A stretch of 29,761 nucleotides of DNA, taken from the NCBI GenBank assembly GCA_002436005.1, contig DIXG01000094.1, positions 1 to 29,761 of the forward strand, written 5' to 3'. Shown here in pieces: positions 22,523 to 29,761 of the stretch. Below the pieces are notes generated by a model. It had not been told where the DNA came from. It ran no database searches and worked only from the letters and a program-made list of their open reading frames with translations. The translations under genes and the position numbers were made by a program. This stretch comes from Anaerolineaceae bacterium UBA6086. GTDB taxonomy: Bacteria > Chloroflexota > Anaerolineae > Anaerolineales > Anaerolineaceae. The number at the start of each line of letters is the position of its first letter. Positions within the stretch are counted from its first letter, which is position 1.

Positions 22523-23216
22523 GGAGCACCTCCTGCAAAGGAAAAACCGGGCCGTCACTGCACACCATGCGCCACCCGTGATGGGTTCGGATCCCGCACA
22601 CCCCGCATTCGCCCATCCCCCGGCAGGGCATTGCCGTGCGGATGCGAATCTGCCCTTCAAAGGTTAGATGGCTGGATGGCAGCAGGGCAGATAAAGGCTC
22701 CAGGTCAGGAATGGTGGCTTCAACCGCCAGAAAATCCAGCCAACTTAGTGTTTCAGGCAGCGCAGATAGGGGGACGACTTCGACTGCAGAGGGCACATGG
22801 TTGAGGAGGCTGCTCTGATTTTCGTGTGCGTCAAAGAACAGGGAGACATCGGCATCCTGCGCCAGGGCTGGGTGCGCCAGCGTGAGCACCTGGGCTGGCG
22901 AGAGGCTCAGGGCAAGCAAGCCCACCCGACGGGCGGTGGGCGGCAGGGTATATCCGTTTCCCTGTGGGGGTAAAAAGGTGATTCGATCTCCGGGCAGCCA
23001 GCTATCAGGGATTGGACCCAGTGCCAGGGAATCGAGAGGACTGATTAATGGGAAGAGAGAGGTTGGTAAGACGTCCGGCTTGGTCTGGATTCGCTGGCAG
23101 GGGAGGTATTGTCCTGGTGATGGCCAGAGTTTGGAGGGAAGGTCAAAGACACCGGACCGTTCCTCCCCGATGTTGAAAATCTCGATCAGTTTTGCCGTGC
23201 GTGTTTGCATTGACAT
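22509..23216 (-). CDS. PyrK-like electron-transfer subunit with [2Fe-2S] cluster
   Basis: A 235-residue protein related to the iron-sulfur/flavin subunit of class 1B dihydroorotate dehydrogenase. The C-terminal cluster motif is clear: Cys198, Cys204, Cys207 and Cys219 (PCRGMGECGVCG, then MVCSDGPVF), exactly the PyrK arrangement. The N-terminal barrel has SPGQYLPC (about 33-40). The FAD-binding R-x-Y/P-S motif reads LFPLIS, without the Arg, and the NAD-binding glycine run is not evident, so flavin or NAD use is doubtful. Its stop overlaps the PyrD-like start, so they are probably one complex. The gene lies 85 bp after proS and just before the purine operon. An alternate ATG two codons in is possible. 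Confidence 0.75.
   Translation of the reverse strand: MSMQTRTAKLIEIFNIGEERSGVFDLPSKLWPSPGQYLPCQRIQTKPDVLPTSLFPLISPLDSLALGPIPDSWLPGDRITFLPPQGNGYTLPPTARRVGLLALSLSPAQVLTLAHPALAQDADVSLFFDAHENQSSLLNHVPSAVEVVPLSALPETLSWLDFLAVEATIPDLEPLSALLPSSHLTFEGQIRIRTAMPCRGMGECGVCGIRTHHGWRMVCSDGPVFPLQEVLHVAG
22529..22534 (-). promoter_or_regulatory. Ribosome-binding site deciding the PyrD-like start
   Basis: The minus strand reads AGGAGG 6 bases before the ATG at 22520-22522. It lies inside the end of the PyrK-like gene, which supports this start over the 46-codon upstream extension. Confidence 0.8.
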
Positions 23217-23233
23217 GGTCTCTGACTTAAGTT

Positions 23234-23265
23234 CGTAAACGGTGACGGTTTTACCTTGGTTTACG
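23234..23265. other. Inverted repeat between proS and the PyrK-like gene
   Basis: CGTAAAC (23234-23240) is inverted as GTTTACG (23259-23265), with an additional GGT/ACC pairing inside. It lies just upstream of the PyrK-like start. It could be an operator or a hairpin; no U-run follows. Confidence 0.4.
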
Positions 23266-23301
23266 TGGACAAACTGGACGGATTCCCGACTCTGGCAGGG
23301 C

Positions 23302-25074
23302 TTACAGGTTGAAGCGCTGCAGCATTTCCTGGTGGCATTGATCCAGTTCGGTTTTGATCACCTCAATTGCCGATTCCACTGGCACAATCCAGCGATTGTC
23401 GCGATCCCGGCGTTTGAATTCAAAACCGCCATTTTCCAATGACCGCGCTGCCACCGTCACCCGCAACGGAAGGCCGATCAGATCAGCATCATTGAACTTC
23501 ACGCCGGCGCGTTCATCACGATCGTCATAGAGAGGCTCGATTCCGGCCTCAATCAGGGCTGTGTATAGCGCTTCGGCAGCTTTTTCTGCACTGCCGTCTT
23601 TGCTGGGGAGGAGCATCAGGTGCACCGGGAAGGGTGCTACCGTGATAGGCCAGATCAGCCCGTGCTCATCGTGATATTCCTCCGCCACGCATGCCAGCAG
23701 CCTGCCCACGCCGATGCCGTAGGAACCCATGATGATCGGTTGGGCTTCGCCGTCCTCATCAAGGAAGGTTGCCCCCAGGGCTGAGGTGTAACGCGTGCCC
23801 AGCTTGAAGATATTGCCAACTTCCACCCCGCGCAGTGCCTGCAGTCTGCCGTCGCAGTGCGGGCACGGGCTGCCATCTTCTGCCAGGGCGATATCGGCAA
23901 TCATGTCAGGTTGATAGTCGCGCCCGAGATTGGTGTTGCGCAGGTGGTAGCCCTCCTGGTTGGCGCCTGCCACCAGGTTGGGTGAATGGGGCAGCAGGTC
24001 ATCCACGATCACCAGCACATTGTCCCGTTGGATTCCGATCGGCGAGGCATAGCCCGGGCTGGCGCCAACTGCCCTGATTTCATCCTCCAGGGCAGGACGC
24101 AGGGTGGTGATGCTGCCTGAGCCAGACGCACCAATGGCATTGACCAGTTTGGTCTCGTTGAGCGCCATATCGCCCTGCAGAACGGCGAAAATGAGAAGTG
24201 GTTTCCCTTGTCCTGACTTTTCTGCTGCGAAGAATACGGCTTTTGCTGTGCGTGAGGCGGGGATGCCTAAAAAATCTGCCAGGTCTGCAATGGTGGAGAC
24301 GTTGGGAGTAGCAACTTTCTCCAGTGGGGCGGGTTTTTCATCAGGGGGAGTGAGTTTACCGAACGCCGCCACCTGGCGATTGGCGGCATAGTCACAGGAA
24401 TCACAGAAGAGCAGCGTATCTTCCCCAACTGGCGTCAGGTACATGTATTCGTGCGCTTCTTTGCCGCCCATCATGCCCGTGTCTGATCCAACTGCACGGA
24501 CGGGCAGCCCGCAGCGGTTGAAAATGCGGAAGTAGGCGTCATAATGGGATTGGTATTGATGGTCCAGCCCCTCCCAATCCCGATCCAGGCTGTAGCTATC
24601 GAGCATGGTGAACTCGCGCACGCGAATCAGGCCTGCCCTTGGGCGTGGGTCATCGCGAAATTTGGTCTGGATATGGTAGATCAGCTGGGGCAGCTGCCTG
24701 TAGGAGTGGATCTCGCGCCGTGCCAAATCCGTGACGACTTCCTCATGGGTCATCGCCAGCACCATTTGGTGACCGGTGCGATCCTGGAAACGTGCCATCT
24801 CATCCCCAATTTGCGACCAACGCCCGGTTTCCTGCCAGATATCCGCCGGATGCACCACCGGCATGGTCAGTTCCTGTCCTCCAATCGCATTAATTTCCTC
24901 CCGCATGATGTTTTCAATACGATTCATTCCACGGCGAGCCAATGGCAGATACGAAAAAATCCCCGCGCCCAGCTGGCGGATAAAGCCTGCGCGCAGCAAT
25001 AAGCTATGACTGGAGATCTCGGCTTCGCTGGGTTCCTGCCGCAGTGTCGTGCTGAAGAGTTGTGACAAGCGCAT
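23302..25074 (-). CDS. proS: Prolyl-tRNA synthetase, bacterial type with editing insertion
   Basis: A 590-residue class II aminoacyl-tRNA synthetase that charges tRNA-Pro. The N-terminal part is typical (SHSLLLRAGFIRQLGAGIFSYLPLA, about 22-46). Motif 2 is FRDDPRPRAGLIRVREFTM (about 139-157), and motif 3 is IIMGSYGIGVGRLLA. An insertion of about 170 residues between motifs 2 and 3, with KTVFF-like and GDMALNETKL segments, is the Ala-tRNA-Pro editing domain. A zinc-like CPHCDG lies near 400. The anticodon-binding domain ends the protein. GGAGGAA, formed by the last codons of the bactofilin gene, stands before its ATG, so the two genes are translationally linked (6-bp gap). Confidence 0.97.
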   Translation of the reverse strand: MRLSQLFSTTLRQEPSEAEISSHSLLLRAGFIRQLGAGIFSYLPLARRGMNRIENIMREEINAIGGQELTMPVVHPADIWQETGRWSQIGDEMARFQDRTGHQMVLAMTHEEVVTDLARREIHSYRQLPQLIYHIQTKFRDDPRPRAGLIRVREFTMLDSYSLDRDWEGLDHQYQSHYDAYFRIFNRCGLPVRAVGSDTGMMGGKEAHEYMYLTPVGEDTLLFCDSCDYAANRQVAAFGKLTPPDEKPAPLEKVATPNVSTIADLADFLGIPASRTAKAVFFAAEKSGQGKPLLIFAVLQGDMALNETKLVNAIGASGSGSITTLRPALEDEIRAVGASPGYASPIGIQRDNVLVIVDDLLPHSPNLVAGANQEGYHLRNTNLGRDYQPDMIADIALAEDGSPCPHCDGRLQALRGVEVGNIFKLGTRYTSALGATFLDEDGEAQPIIMGSYGIGVGRLLACVAEEYHDEHGLIWPITVAPFPVHLMLLPSKDGSAEKAAEALYTALIEAGIEPLYDDRDERAGVKFNDADLIGLPLRVTVAARSLENGGFEFKRRDRDNRWIVPVESAIEVIKTELDQCHQEMLQRFNL

Positions 25075-25080
25075 GAGAAG

Positions 25081-25539
25081 TTATTCCTCCGAACTCAGAG
25101 GTCGTGGTTTTGTTTTAGTCGCCGGCTCGCTTTCCCCAGTATCTTCCGGTAGATCAGTAAGTTTGACGGTATCTTCCATGGTGACCTTGCCCCGCAGGAA
25201 AGCCCCTTCTTCGGTTGAAAAGGACTGCACGGTCACATCGCCATACACCCGACCGGTGGTTCGAATCTCAAGTTTCTTGGCAATGATTTCAGCATTCACC
25301 ACACCGGCAACGATCACGGTGTCCGCCTCAAACTTGGGGCAGGTCACACGCCCTGTCTCACCGACGATGATCATCCCGCGCACGGCAATTTCTCCCTCCA
25401 GGGTGCCCTCAATGCGCACGCCGCCTTTACCGCGCAGATCACCTTTCCAGTTGATGCCCGGTCCCAGCACGCTGGTGACCCTCTCGGTGGTGGAGGTGAC
25501 TGTAAATGCAGATTCAGGTTTCTTTTTGCCGAAGACCAT
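25081..25539 (-). CDS. Bactofilin (DUF583 polymer-forming cytoskeletal protein)
   Basis: A 152-residue protein with the bactofilin core at about 22-118: a right-handed beta-helix of repeats seen as GKGGVRIEGTLEGEI, GETGRV and RTTGRVYGDV, flanked by short disordered tails. The Pro/Lys/Glu-rich C-terminus (about 130-152) is usual. Bactofilins polymerise without nucleotide at the membrane and often localise cell-wall or polysaccharide enzymes. AAAGG precedes the ATG. It is 44 bp after the lipoyl-acyltransferase fusion and couples to proS. A link to surface-glycan modification by its upstream neighbours is plausible but inferred. Confidence 0.92.
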   Translation of the reverse strand: MVFGKKKPESAFTVTSTTERVTSVLGPGINWKGDLRGKGGVRIEGTLEGEIAVRGMIIVGETGRVTCPKFEADTVIVAGVVNAEIIAKKLEIRTTGRVYGDVTVQSFSTEEGAFLRGKVTMEDTVKLTDLPEDTGESEPATKTKPRPLSSEE

Positions 25540-25583
25540 GGTGTTAACCTTTCAATCCATTGTTTGAGCTGTAGAATTTTTAA

Positions 25584-26687
25584 TTACCGAGGCGGCCAGA
25601 TTGTCCCGGCAGGCACCACGCCGCCATCGGGCACATCTGCCTTGACGGTGGCGCCGTTGCCAATGCGTGCGCCCCGACCAATGTGCACATTGAGGTTGAC
25701 CGTGGCGCGCATGCCGATCAGGGCATTTTCGGCCACCGTCACACCGCCTGCCAGAGTGGCGCCCGGCGAGAGATTGACAAAGCGCGCCAGGGTGCAATTA
25801 TGGGACACAATTACGCCAGTATTGATGATGCAGCCATAGCTAACGCTCACCTCCGTGCCCAGGTAGGCAAAGGGGAAGACCTGCACGCCATCAGCAAGCC
25901 GGGCGCTTGCCTCAGAGAAGGCAGTTGGGTGGATCACACTGGGGCAGAAGAAACCGGCAGCCATCAGGCGTGCATCCACTGTGAGCCGGATCTGAAGGTC
26001 GCCGATGCCGCCCACGCCGTTGACCGCCATACGGACGCCCCTATCTGCCAGTTCAGCCAACTTCTCGGCACCGCCCAGCACAGGCAAGCCCAGCACTTCT
26101 TCCCCAACGGGATAGCCATCATCCAAAAAACCAATAATCTTATACGATCCCAGCACACGGATCAGGGCTGCCAGCGAGCGGCCGTGCCCGCCTGCGCCAT
26201 AGATGAGGATGCGATTTTCACCCTCCGGTATTTCTTGCGAGATTGGTTTGCCAGCCAGTAATGATCTGACGACTTCCCCTGTGATCAGTATGTCCCTGGG
26301 GAGTGTTGAAAGATCCAGCCCCGCTTCAACAGCCAGTTTACGGGCAGGCTCTGTGATTCGCAGACCTGCAGGACTGGTTTCTGGTGAAGGGGAGGACTGT
26401 TCAGGGGTTTGCCAGGGCGGTAAGGCCGGGTCGTGTGCGTCCGGTGTGGTGCCAATATATGCCAGCACTTCGCCGGCTGGCAGGGTTTCGCCCGCCCGAT
26501 AACGCAGCCCCACCAGATAGCCCGCAGTGTCAGCTAATATTTCGCCGGTGGATTTGGTGGTTTCGATCACAGCCAGCACCTGGCCTGGTTCAAGGCGGTC
26601 GCCTTCCGAGACCTCGAGAGAGGCTAAAAGGGCTTCAGGTTCGTTAGGGTTTAGCAGGGGGATCTTGATCGGGATCAATTTATCCAT
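25584..26687 (-). CDS. Fusion: lipoyl domain + E1/E3-binding domain + NeuD/PglD-type LbH acyltransferase
   Basis: A 367-residue protein with an unusual architecture. Residues 4-80 form a lipoyl/biotinyl domain with the modifiable Lys45 in VIETTKSTGEI. A Pro/Ser-rich linker (about 82-107) follows, then a peripheral subunit-binding domain (about 109-146: ITEPARKLAVEAGLDL, then LITGEVVRSLL), the standard front half of an E2. In place of the E2 catalytic domain (no H-x-x-x-D-G) there is a NeuD/PglD-type acyltransferase: nucleotide-like loop IYGAGGHGRSL (about 162-172), GFLDD, and a left-handed beta-helix (about 265-350) with the probable catalytic His296 in GVIVSHNC. It starts 2 bp after the E1-beta stop. 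It likely receives an acyl group from E1 on lipoate and passes it to a sugar-like amine or hydroxyl. The function is inferred from the domains. Confidence 0.85.
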   Translation of the reverse strand: MDKLIPIKIPLLNPNEPEALLASLEVSEGDRLEPGQVLAVIETTKSTGEILADTAGYLVGLRYRAGETLPAGEVLAYIGTTPDAHDPALPPWQTPEQSSPSPETSPAGLRITEPARKLAVEAGLDLSTLPRDILITGEVVRSLLAGKPISQEIPEGENRILIYGAGGHGRSLAALIRVLGSYKIIGFLDDGYPVGEEVLGLPVLGGAEKLAELADRGVRMAVNGVGGIGDLQIRLTVDARLMAAGFFCPSVIHPTAFSEASARLADGVQVFPFAYLGTEVSVSYGCIINTGVIVSHNCTLARFVNLSPGATLAGGVTVAENALIGMRATVNLNVHIGRGARIGNGATVKADVPDGGVVPAGTIWPPR

Positions 26688-26689
26688 GA

Positions 26690-27736
26690 TTAACGTACCA
26701 TTTCTCTGGCTCGGTTGATGATCTTACTGACATCTGGCAGGCAGGCGGCTTCCTGCTGTGGTGAGGCGGGGACGACCACGCCTTGTGCCCCAATCCGTGC
26801 GGCTTGATGCAGCCCGGCTCCCAGTGTTTCCGCTGTCCTCGCCAGCACCTCTGCACCCCATCCCAGTGCAGGCGAACCTTCCTCAACGGTCAGCAGGCGG
26901 TGGGTGCTTTGCACTGAGTCATAGATCGGGTCCAGTTCGAAAGGCGCCAATTGGGTGGGCACCAGCAGCTCTGCAAAGATCTCGTCCTGATATGCCAGCT
27001 GTTTGAGGGCGTCCATCGCCAGGTGTGCCATGTAGCCATAGGCGGCCAGGGTAATGCGGGGTGGTGGTGCGGATTGCAGCCTGACGCGGTAAAACGGGGC
27101 ACGGGTCTCGTCCCCCGGGTGAATCTCAATCATTTCAAACTCGTTCCCCTCACCCGGCTGAATCAATGGAAGCAAGTATTGCAATTTGTTTTCGACAAAG
27201 AACACCGGGGCGTCCGTGGTGGTGATCGCCTGATGGAGCAGGGTTCCTGGGGTCCCTAAGGGCATCTCACCCCGCAGGTGAAAAGGCGCCAGCACGGTCA
27301 GTCCGGGCACGCCCAGGTAGAGCTTTTCAAGCGTCTGGCTGTGAGTAGGGCCGTAGCCGCGCCGCCCACCCATTGGCGTGCGGATGACCACGGGCACACC
27401 CACCTGCCCGGCATACATGGCATTGAATTTGGTCAGGTGGTTGATGAGCTGGTCGGCAATCAGGGTGGTGAAATCGCCGAACATGATCTCAACCACGGGG
27501 CGCAGCCCGCGCAGCGCCATCCCGCCGGCAACGCCAACGATCCCGGCTTCGGAGATGGGCGTGGTCCACACCCGATCCGGAAAGCGACTGGAAAGCCCGC
27601 GCGTCACTTTAAAGGAGCCGCCGTAGGGGTCGAGCAGATCTTCCCCCAGCAGGTAGACGCGGGAATCCTCCTGCATGGCGGTGTGCAAGCCCAGGTTGAG
27701 GGAATCGAGCACGGTGGTGGGCGCTTTGTCCGTCAT
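26690..27736 (-). CDS. 2-oxoacid dehydrogenase E1 component, beta subunit
   Basis: A 348-residue beta subunit of a heterotetrameric thiamine-diphosphate dehydrogenase (PDH, BCKDH or acetoin type). LLGEDLLDPYGGSFKVTRGL (about 29-48) and the cofactor-activating Glu63 in ISEAGIVGVAGGMAL are canonical. GRRGYGPTHSQTLE (about 123-136) and the C-terminal VEEGSPALGWGAEV complete the pattern. With its alpha partner it decarboxylates a 2-oxoacid and acylates a lipoyl domain. GAGGGG precedes the ATG, which overlaps the alpha stop by 4 bases. It is followed by the lipoyl-acyltransferase fusion in place of a normal E2. The 2-oxoacid (pyruvate or branched chain) cannot be told. Confidence 0.93.
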   Translation of the reverse strand: MTDKAPTTVLDSLNLGLHTAMQEDSRVYLLGEDLLDPYGGSFKVTRGLSSRFPDRVWTTPISEAGIVGVAGGMALRGLRPVVEIMFGDFTTLIADQLINHLTKFNAMYAGQVGVPVVIRTPMGGRRGYGPTHSQTLEKLYLGVPGLTVLAPFHLRGEMPLGTPGTLLHQAITTTDAPVFFVENKLQYLLPLIQPGEGNEFEMIEIHPGDETRAPFYRVRLQSAPPPRITLAAYGYMAHLAMDALKQLAYQDEIFAELLVPTQLAPFELDPIYDSVQSTHRLLTVEEGSPALGWGAEVLARTAETLGAGLHQAARIGAQGVVVPASPQQEAACLPDVSKIINRAREMVR

Positions 27737-28620
27737 GCTGTCCCCCCCTCTGAATCCAAAGCAGCCTGAAACGCGCCATGAATAACTTGTTCTACTTGCT
27801 GGTTGATTTGCTGGCGGGTGCTTTCGTCCAGCCGGGCGCCGTGAATCGCAATCGGGTCACGCGCTGCCCAGAGAGCCGCCAGTTCTTCGGGGGAACGGGT
27901 GTCGTCGCCTTTGGAATGGGTGCCCAGTCGGGCAGTCTCAATCACCAGAGCATGCGGGCTTTGCTCAGTGCGCACTTTCTCGATCAATTCGCCTGCCAGG
28001 GGCAGGATCTCCAGCACGTCGCTGCTGTCAAGGTGTTTGGCAGGGATGTTGAAAGCTTCAAAACGCTGTGGAATGCTGCCGGCAATCGCCAGGTGAGCGG
28101 GCGTGGTCTGGGCGATGCGGTTATTTTCCAACACGAACAGGATCGGCGCCTGCCACAGAGATGCCATATTGAGGCTTTCATAGACGATCCCTTCGCCCAG
28201 CGTGCCATCTCCCATGAAATTAACCACAATGGCGCCGCTGTTTTGCTGTTTTTCTGCCAGCGCCATACCCACTGCCATGGGCACCGTGCCGCCCTGGATG
28301 CCGCTGGAATAGAAGTTGCGCCAGTGCAGGTGTTGGCTTCCACCCACCCCGCCGCAAACGCCGCTGGGCTTACCCATTAGCTCGGCAAACAGGGCTTGCG
28401 GATCGCCGCCATAAGCCAGGAAGTGACCATGACAGCGGTGATTGCTGACGACGATATCGTCCTCTGATAGATTCGCAAGCACGCCCACCGCGTTAGCTTC
28501 CTGCCCCAAACTGGTGTGGGTGGTACCGCGGAAAATGCCGGAAGAAAATTGATCCAGCAGCAGGGTTTCAAAGGAACGAATGGCAGCCATCTGCCGATAG
28601 AGCACAGTGTGATTATCCAT
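27733..28620 (-). CDS. 2-oxoacid dehydrogenase E1 component, alpha subunit
   Basis: A 295-residue alpha subunit, at the short end for the family. Motifs in order: NHRCHGHFLAYGGD (about 60-73), GGVGGSQHLH (about 90-99), SGIQGGTVPMAVGMALA (about 106-122), and the thiamine-diphosphate/Mg site GDGTLGEG...NN (137-167). The last short helices end without an extra domain. GGAG precedes the ATG, inside the end of the DNA glycosylase gene (8-bp overlap). It forms a complex with the adjacent beta subunit. It is more like acetoin/pyruvate dehydrogenase E1 than single-chain E1. Confidence 0.93.
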   Translation of the reverse strand: MDNHTVLYRQMAAIRSFETLLLDQFSSGIFRGTTHTSLGQEANAVGVLANLSEDDIVVSNHRCHGHFLAYGGDPQALFAELMGKPSGVCGGVGGSQHLHWRNFYSSGIQGGTVPMAVGMALAEKQQNSGAIVVNFMGDGTLGEGIVYESLNMASLWQAPILFVLENNRIAQTTPAHLAIAGSIPQRFEAFNIPAKHLDSSDVLEILPLAGELIEKVRTEQSPHALVIETARLGTHSKGDDTRSPEELAALWAARDPIAIHGARLDESTRQQINQQVEQVIHGAFQAALDSEGGTA

Positions 28621-29236
28621 GCCGGGCTCCGTTCACCATCACAAAACGCCAGGGAATGGACCGCCAGGGCTCGGGCACAGCATTCAGCCCTACCCGGGGG
28701 GTCCGCTCGATCAGGTCTTCTGGAGCAGGATCGCCGTTTTCCAGCCACAGGTCGCTTTCAGGACTGCACAGATCAACACGATTGAAGGCGCCATCAATTT
28801 TCAGCGCCTGGGTCAGTTTAGCAGGTCCGTCGGTCCAATCTGATTTCAGCGCGTGGTAGCGGCGGTGTATTGCCATCAAGGATTCGCCCTCCACAGGCTG
28901 GATCGCCCGAATCAGCACGGCTGCGGGGATTTCTTCCTGGTCCGTGACAACGTTCAGCAGCCAGTGCATGCCGTAGGTGAAATAGACATAAGCATGCCCG
29001 GGTGCGCCGTACATCACTTCCGTGCGGGGCGTTTTGCCTGCGGAAGCATGGCAGCCCAGGTCCTCTTCGCCCTGGTAGGCTTCGGTTTCAGTGATCAGCC
29101 CTGCCAGCCTTTGCCCGTCAACGCGTCGCACCAGGCGGCAGCCCAGCAGATCGCGGGCAACAGCCAGCGCAGGGCGGTTATAAAATGCGCGATCAAGCAC
29201 CGACAGAGTGTCATCTGACAGGGTGTTGTTTGACAT
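28613..29236 (-). CDS. mpg: 3-methyladenine DNA glycosylase (AAG/MPG family)
   Basis: A 207-residue base-excision repair enzyme that removes alkylated purines, of the AAG/MPG family. Glu50 in ITETEAY is the catalytic residue. CHASAGKTPRTEVMYG (about 62-77) and YVYFTYGMHWLLNVV (about 83-97) are diagnostic blocks; DGPAKLTQAL follows at about 137-146. It is of normal length. Its last 8 bases overlap the E1-alpha start, so it is first in the operon by position. This overlap appears to be a genomic convenience; no functional link between DNA repair and the dehydrogenase is evident. Confidence 0.95.
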   Translation of the reverse strand: MSNNTLSDDTLSVLDRAFYNRPALAVARDLLGCRLVRRVDGQRLAGLITETEAYQGEEDLGCHASAGKTPRTEVMYGAPGHAYVYFTYGMHWLLNVVTDQEEIPAAVLIRAIQPVEGESLMAIHRRYHALKSDWTDGPAKLTQALKIDGAFNRVDLCSPESDLWLENGDPAPEDLIERTPRVGLNAVPEPWRSIPWRFVMVNGARHG

Positions 29237-29308
29237 GGTTTAATTTTACTTGATTAACAGGGTGATGATGGCTTTCCCCGTCTGCCAGGTTGGATTACTC
29301 TCTGCAGA

Positions 29309-29761
29309 TCAGGAGCCGTTTTTGAATTGTGGATCGCGTTCGATGGTCAGTCTGAGTCCCATTTCAAGCGGGATCAGCGGGACATAATTGAGTTTTTCTT
29401 TTGCCAGCGAGATATCCGCCTTCATACGGGAAACGCCGCCGCCCACATGAGGATTATAGACCTCTTCCGGTTCGCTGCCGGTGATGTCGATGATCAGGCG
29501 TGCCAGATCGCGCACACTGGTTTCTGTGCCGCTGCCCACGTTGATCACCTGCTGGTTCAATCCCGGTGCGGTTGCTGCAGAGACCAGGGCATTGACTACA
29601 TCATCCACATAGACATAATCGCGGGTCTGATTGCCATCGCCGTGAAAGACCAGGGTGCCGTTTTGTCGGCATTGGCGGATGAAGCTGGGAATAATTGGGG
29701 GATGTGAGGCAGGAATGCGCTGACCGGGGCCATAGGCGTTGAAGATGCGCAAACACACCGT
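29309..29761 (-). CDS. NAD-dependent sugar-nucleotide epimerase/dehydratase, C-terminal part
   Basis: The frame runs off the right edge; 150 residues of the C-terminal part are present. LRIFNAYGPGQR with the following IIPSFIRQC, then FHGDGNQTRDYVYVDDVV and INVGSGTETSVRDLA, is the standard substrate half of UDP-glucose 4-epimerase/dTDP-glucose dehydratase-like SDR proteins. The Rossmann N-terminus and the Tyr-x-x-x-Lys are outside. Codon 2 in the window is GTG, an internal Val and not a start. It stands on the same strand, 72 bp before mpg. A UDP- or GDP-sugar product could be the acceptor for the acyltransferase fusion two operon steps on; this is inference. Confidence 0.9.
   Translation of the reverse strand, partial: TVCLRIFNAYGPGQRIPASHPPIIPSFIRQCRQNGTLVFHGDGNQTRDYVYVDDVVNALVSAATAPGLNQQVINVGSGTETSVRDLARLIIDITGSEPEEVYNPHVGGGVSRMKADISLAKEKLNYVPLIPLEMGLRLTIERDPQFKNGS

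Noticed and set aside
22523..22660. 46-codon N-terminal extension of the PyrD-like frame
   Set aside because: It lies inside the end of the PyrK-like gene, encodes a Cys-rich non-family sequence, and the ATG at 22520-22522 has AGGAGG.
18366..23216. A pyrimidine biosynthesis operon (PyrB, PyrD and PyrK-like genes plus the hydantoinase as PyrC)
   Set aside because: The PyrB- and PyrD-like proteins have lost residues needed for those reactions, the hydantoinase motifs are dihydropyrimidinase type, the genes are separated by unrelated genes, and pyrE/pyrF/carA/carB are absent.
29756..29758. GTG as the start of the epimerase fragment
   Set aside because: It is the internal Val of the V-C-L-R-I-F-N strand; the Rossmann half of the protein must lie beyond the window edge.

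Overview
The window reads as a chromosomal segment of an anaerobic Chloroflexota bacterium, most likely class Anaerolineae. This is an inference from the conserved hypothetical at 10731-11288, the protein types, the moderate GC content and the anaerobic character of the metabolism; no rRNA or other phylogenetic marker was tested. Almost everything is on the minus strand. Only a cold-shock gene (10432-10641) is on plus. I see no tRNA, rRNA, transposase, integrase or CRISPR array. Both ends cut genes: an M32 carboxypeptidase at the left and a sugar-nucleotide epimerase at the right.

Layout, left to right (transcription runs right to left). 1-4631: M32 carboxypeptidase (partial), a 2-hydroxyacid/phosphoglycerate dehydrogenase, SelB, and a long coiled-coil protein. 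4785-8420: a tight three-gene membrane operon of two divergent Complex I/Mrp antiporter-like subunits flanking a small HyfE/NuoK-like subunit, with no redox subunit nearby. 8510-9928: dihydropyrimidinase/hydantoinase. 9929-10431: a regulatory intergenic region with palindromes, a 13-bp tandem repeat, a strong promoter and a leader terminator before csp. 10731-12365: a conserved hypothetical and a DUF1295 membrane protein, separated by heptamer repeats. 12486-21579: a catabolic region with a fold-type II PLP enzyme, a GT2 glycosyltransferase, threonine synthase, carbamate kinase, a YgeW-type carbamoyltransferase, a second aberrant aspartate-carbamoyltransferase-like protein, a GntR/UTRA regulator and an 8-oxoguanine deaminase-like amidohydrolase. 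21728-23216: a PyrD/PyrK-like pair that has lost hallmark active-site residues. 23302-28620: prolyl-tRNA synthetase, bactofilin and an unusual 2-oxoacid dehydrogenase operon. 28613-29761: 3-methyladenine DNA glycosylase and the partial epimerase.

Two systems stand out. (1) In 25584-28620, E1-alpha and E1-beta of a 2-oxoacid dehydrogenase are followed by a protein that starts like an E2 (lipoyl domain, then peripheral subunit-binding domain) but ends in a NeuD/PglD-type left-handed beta-helix sugar acyltransferase in place of the E2 catalytic domain. This suggests that an acyl group made from a 2-oxoacid may pass from lipoate directly to a sugar or other small acceptor, without free acyl-CoA. 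(2) In 12486-21579, a near-perfect operator, TTGTC-N-GACAA, flanks the promoter of the deaminase-gntR-carbamoyltransferases-carbamate kinase operon. It recurs as a perfect 15-bp palindrome just downstream of the -10 of the PLP-enzyme gene. The natural reading is one GntR regulon for an anaerobic purine/ureide pathway that ends in carbamoyl-phosphate and ATP. It parallels the E. coli/Clostridium ygeW-ygeX-hyuA-yqeA-ssnA set but has different enzymes.
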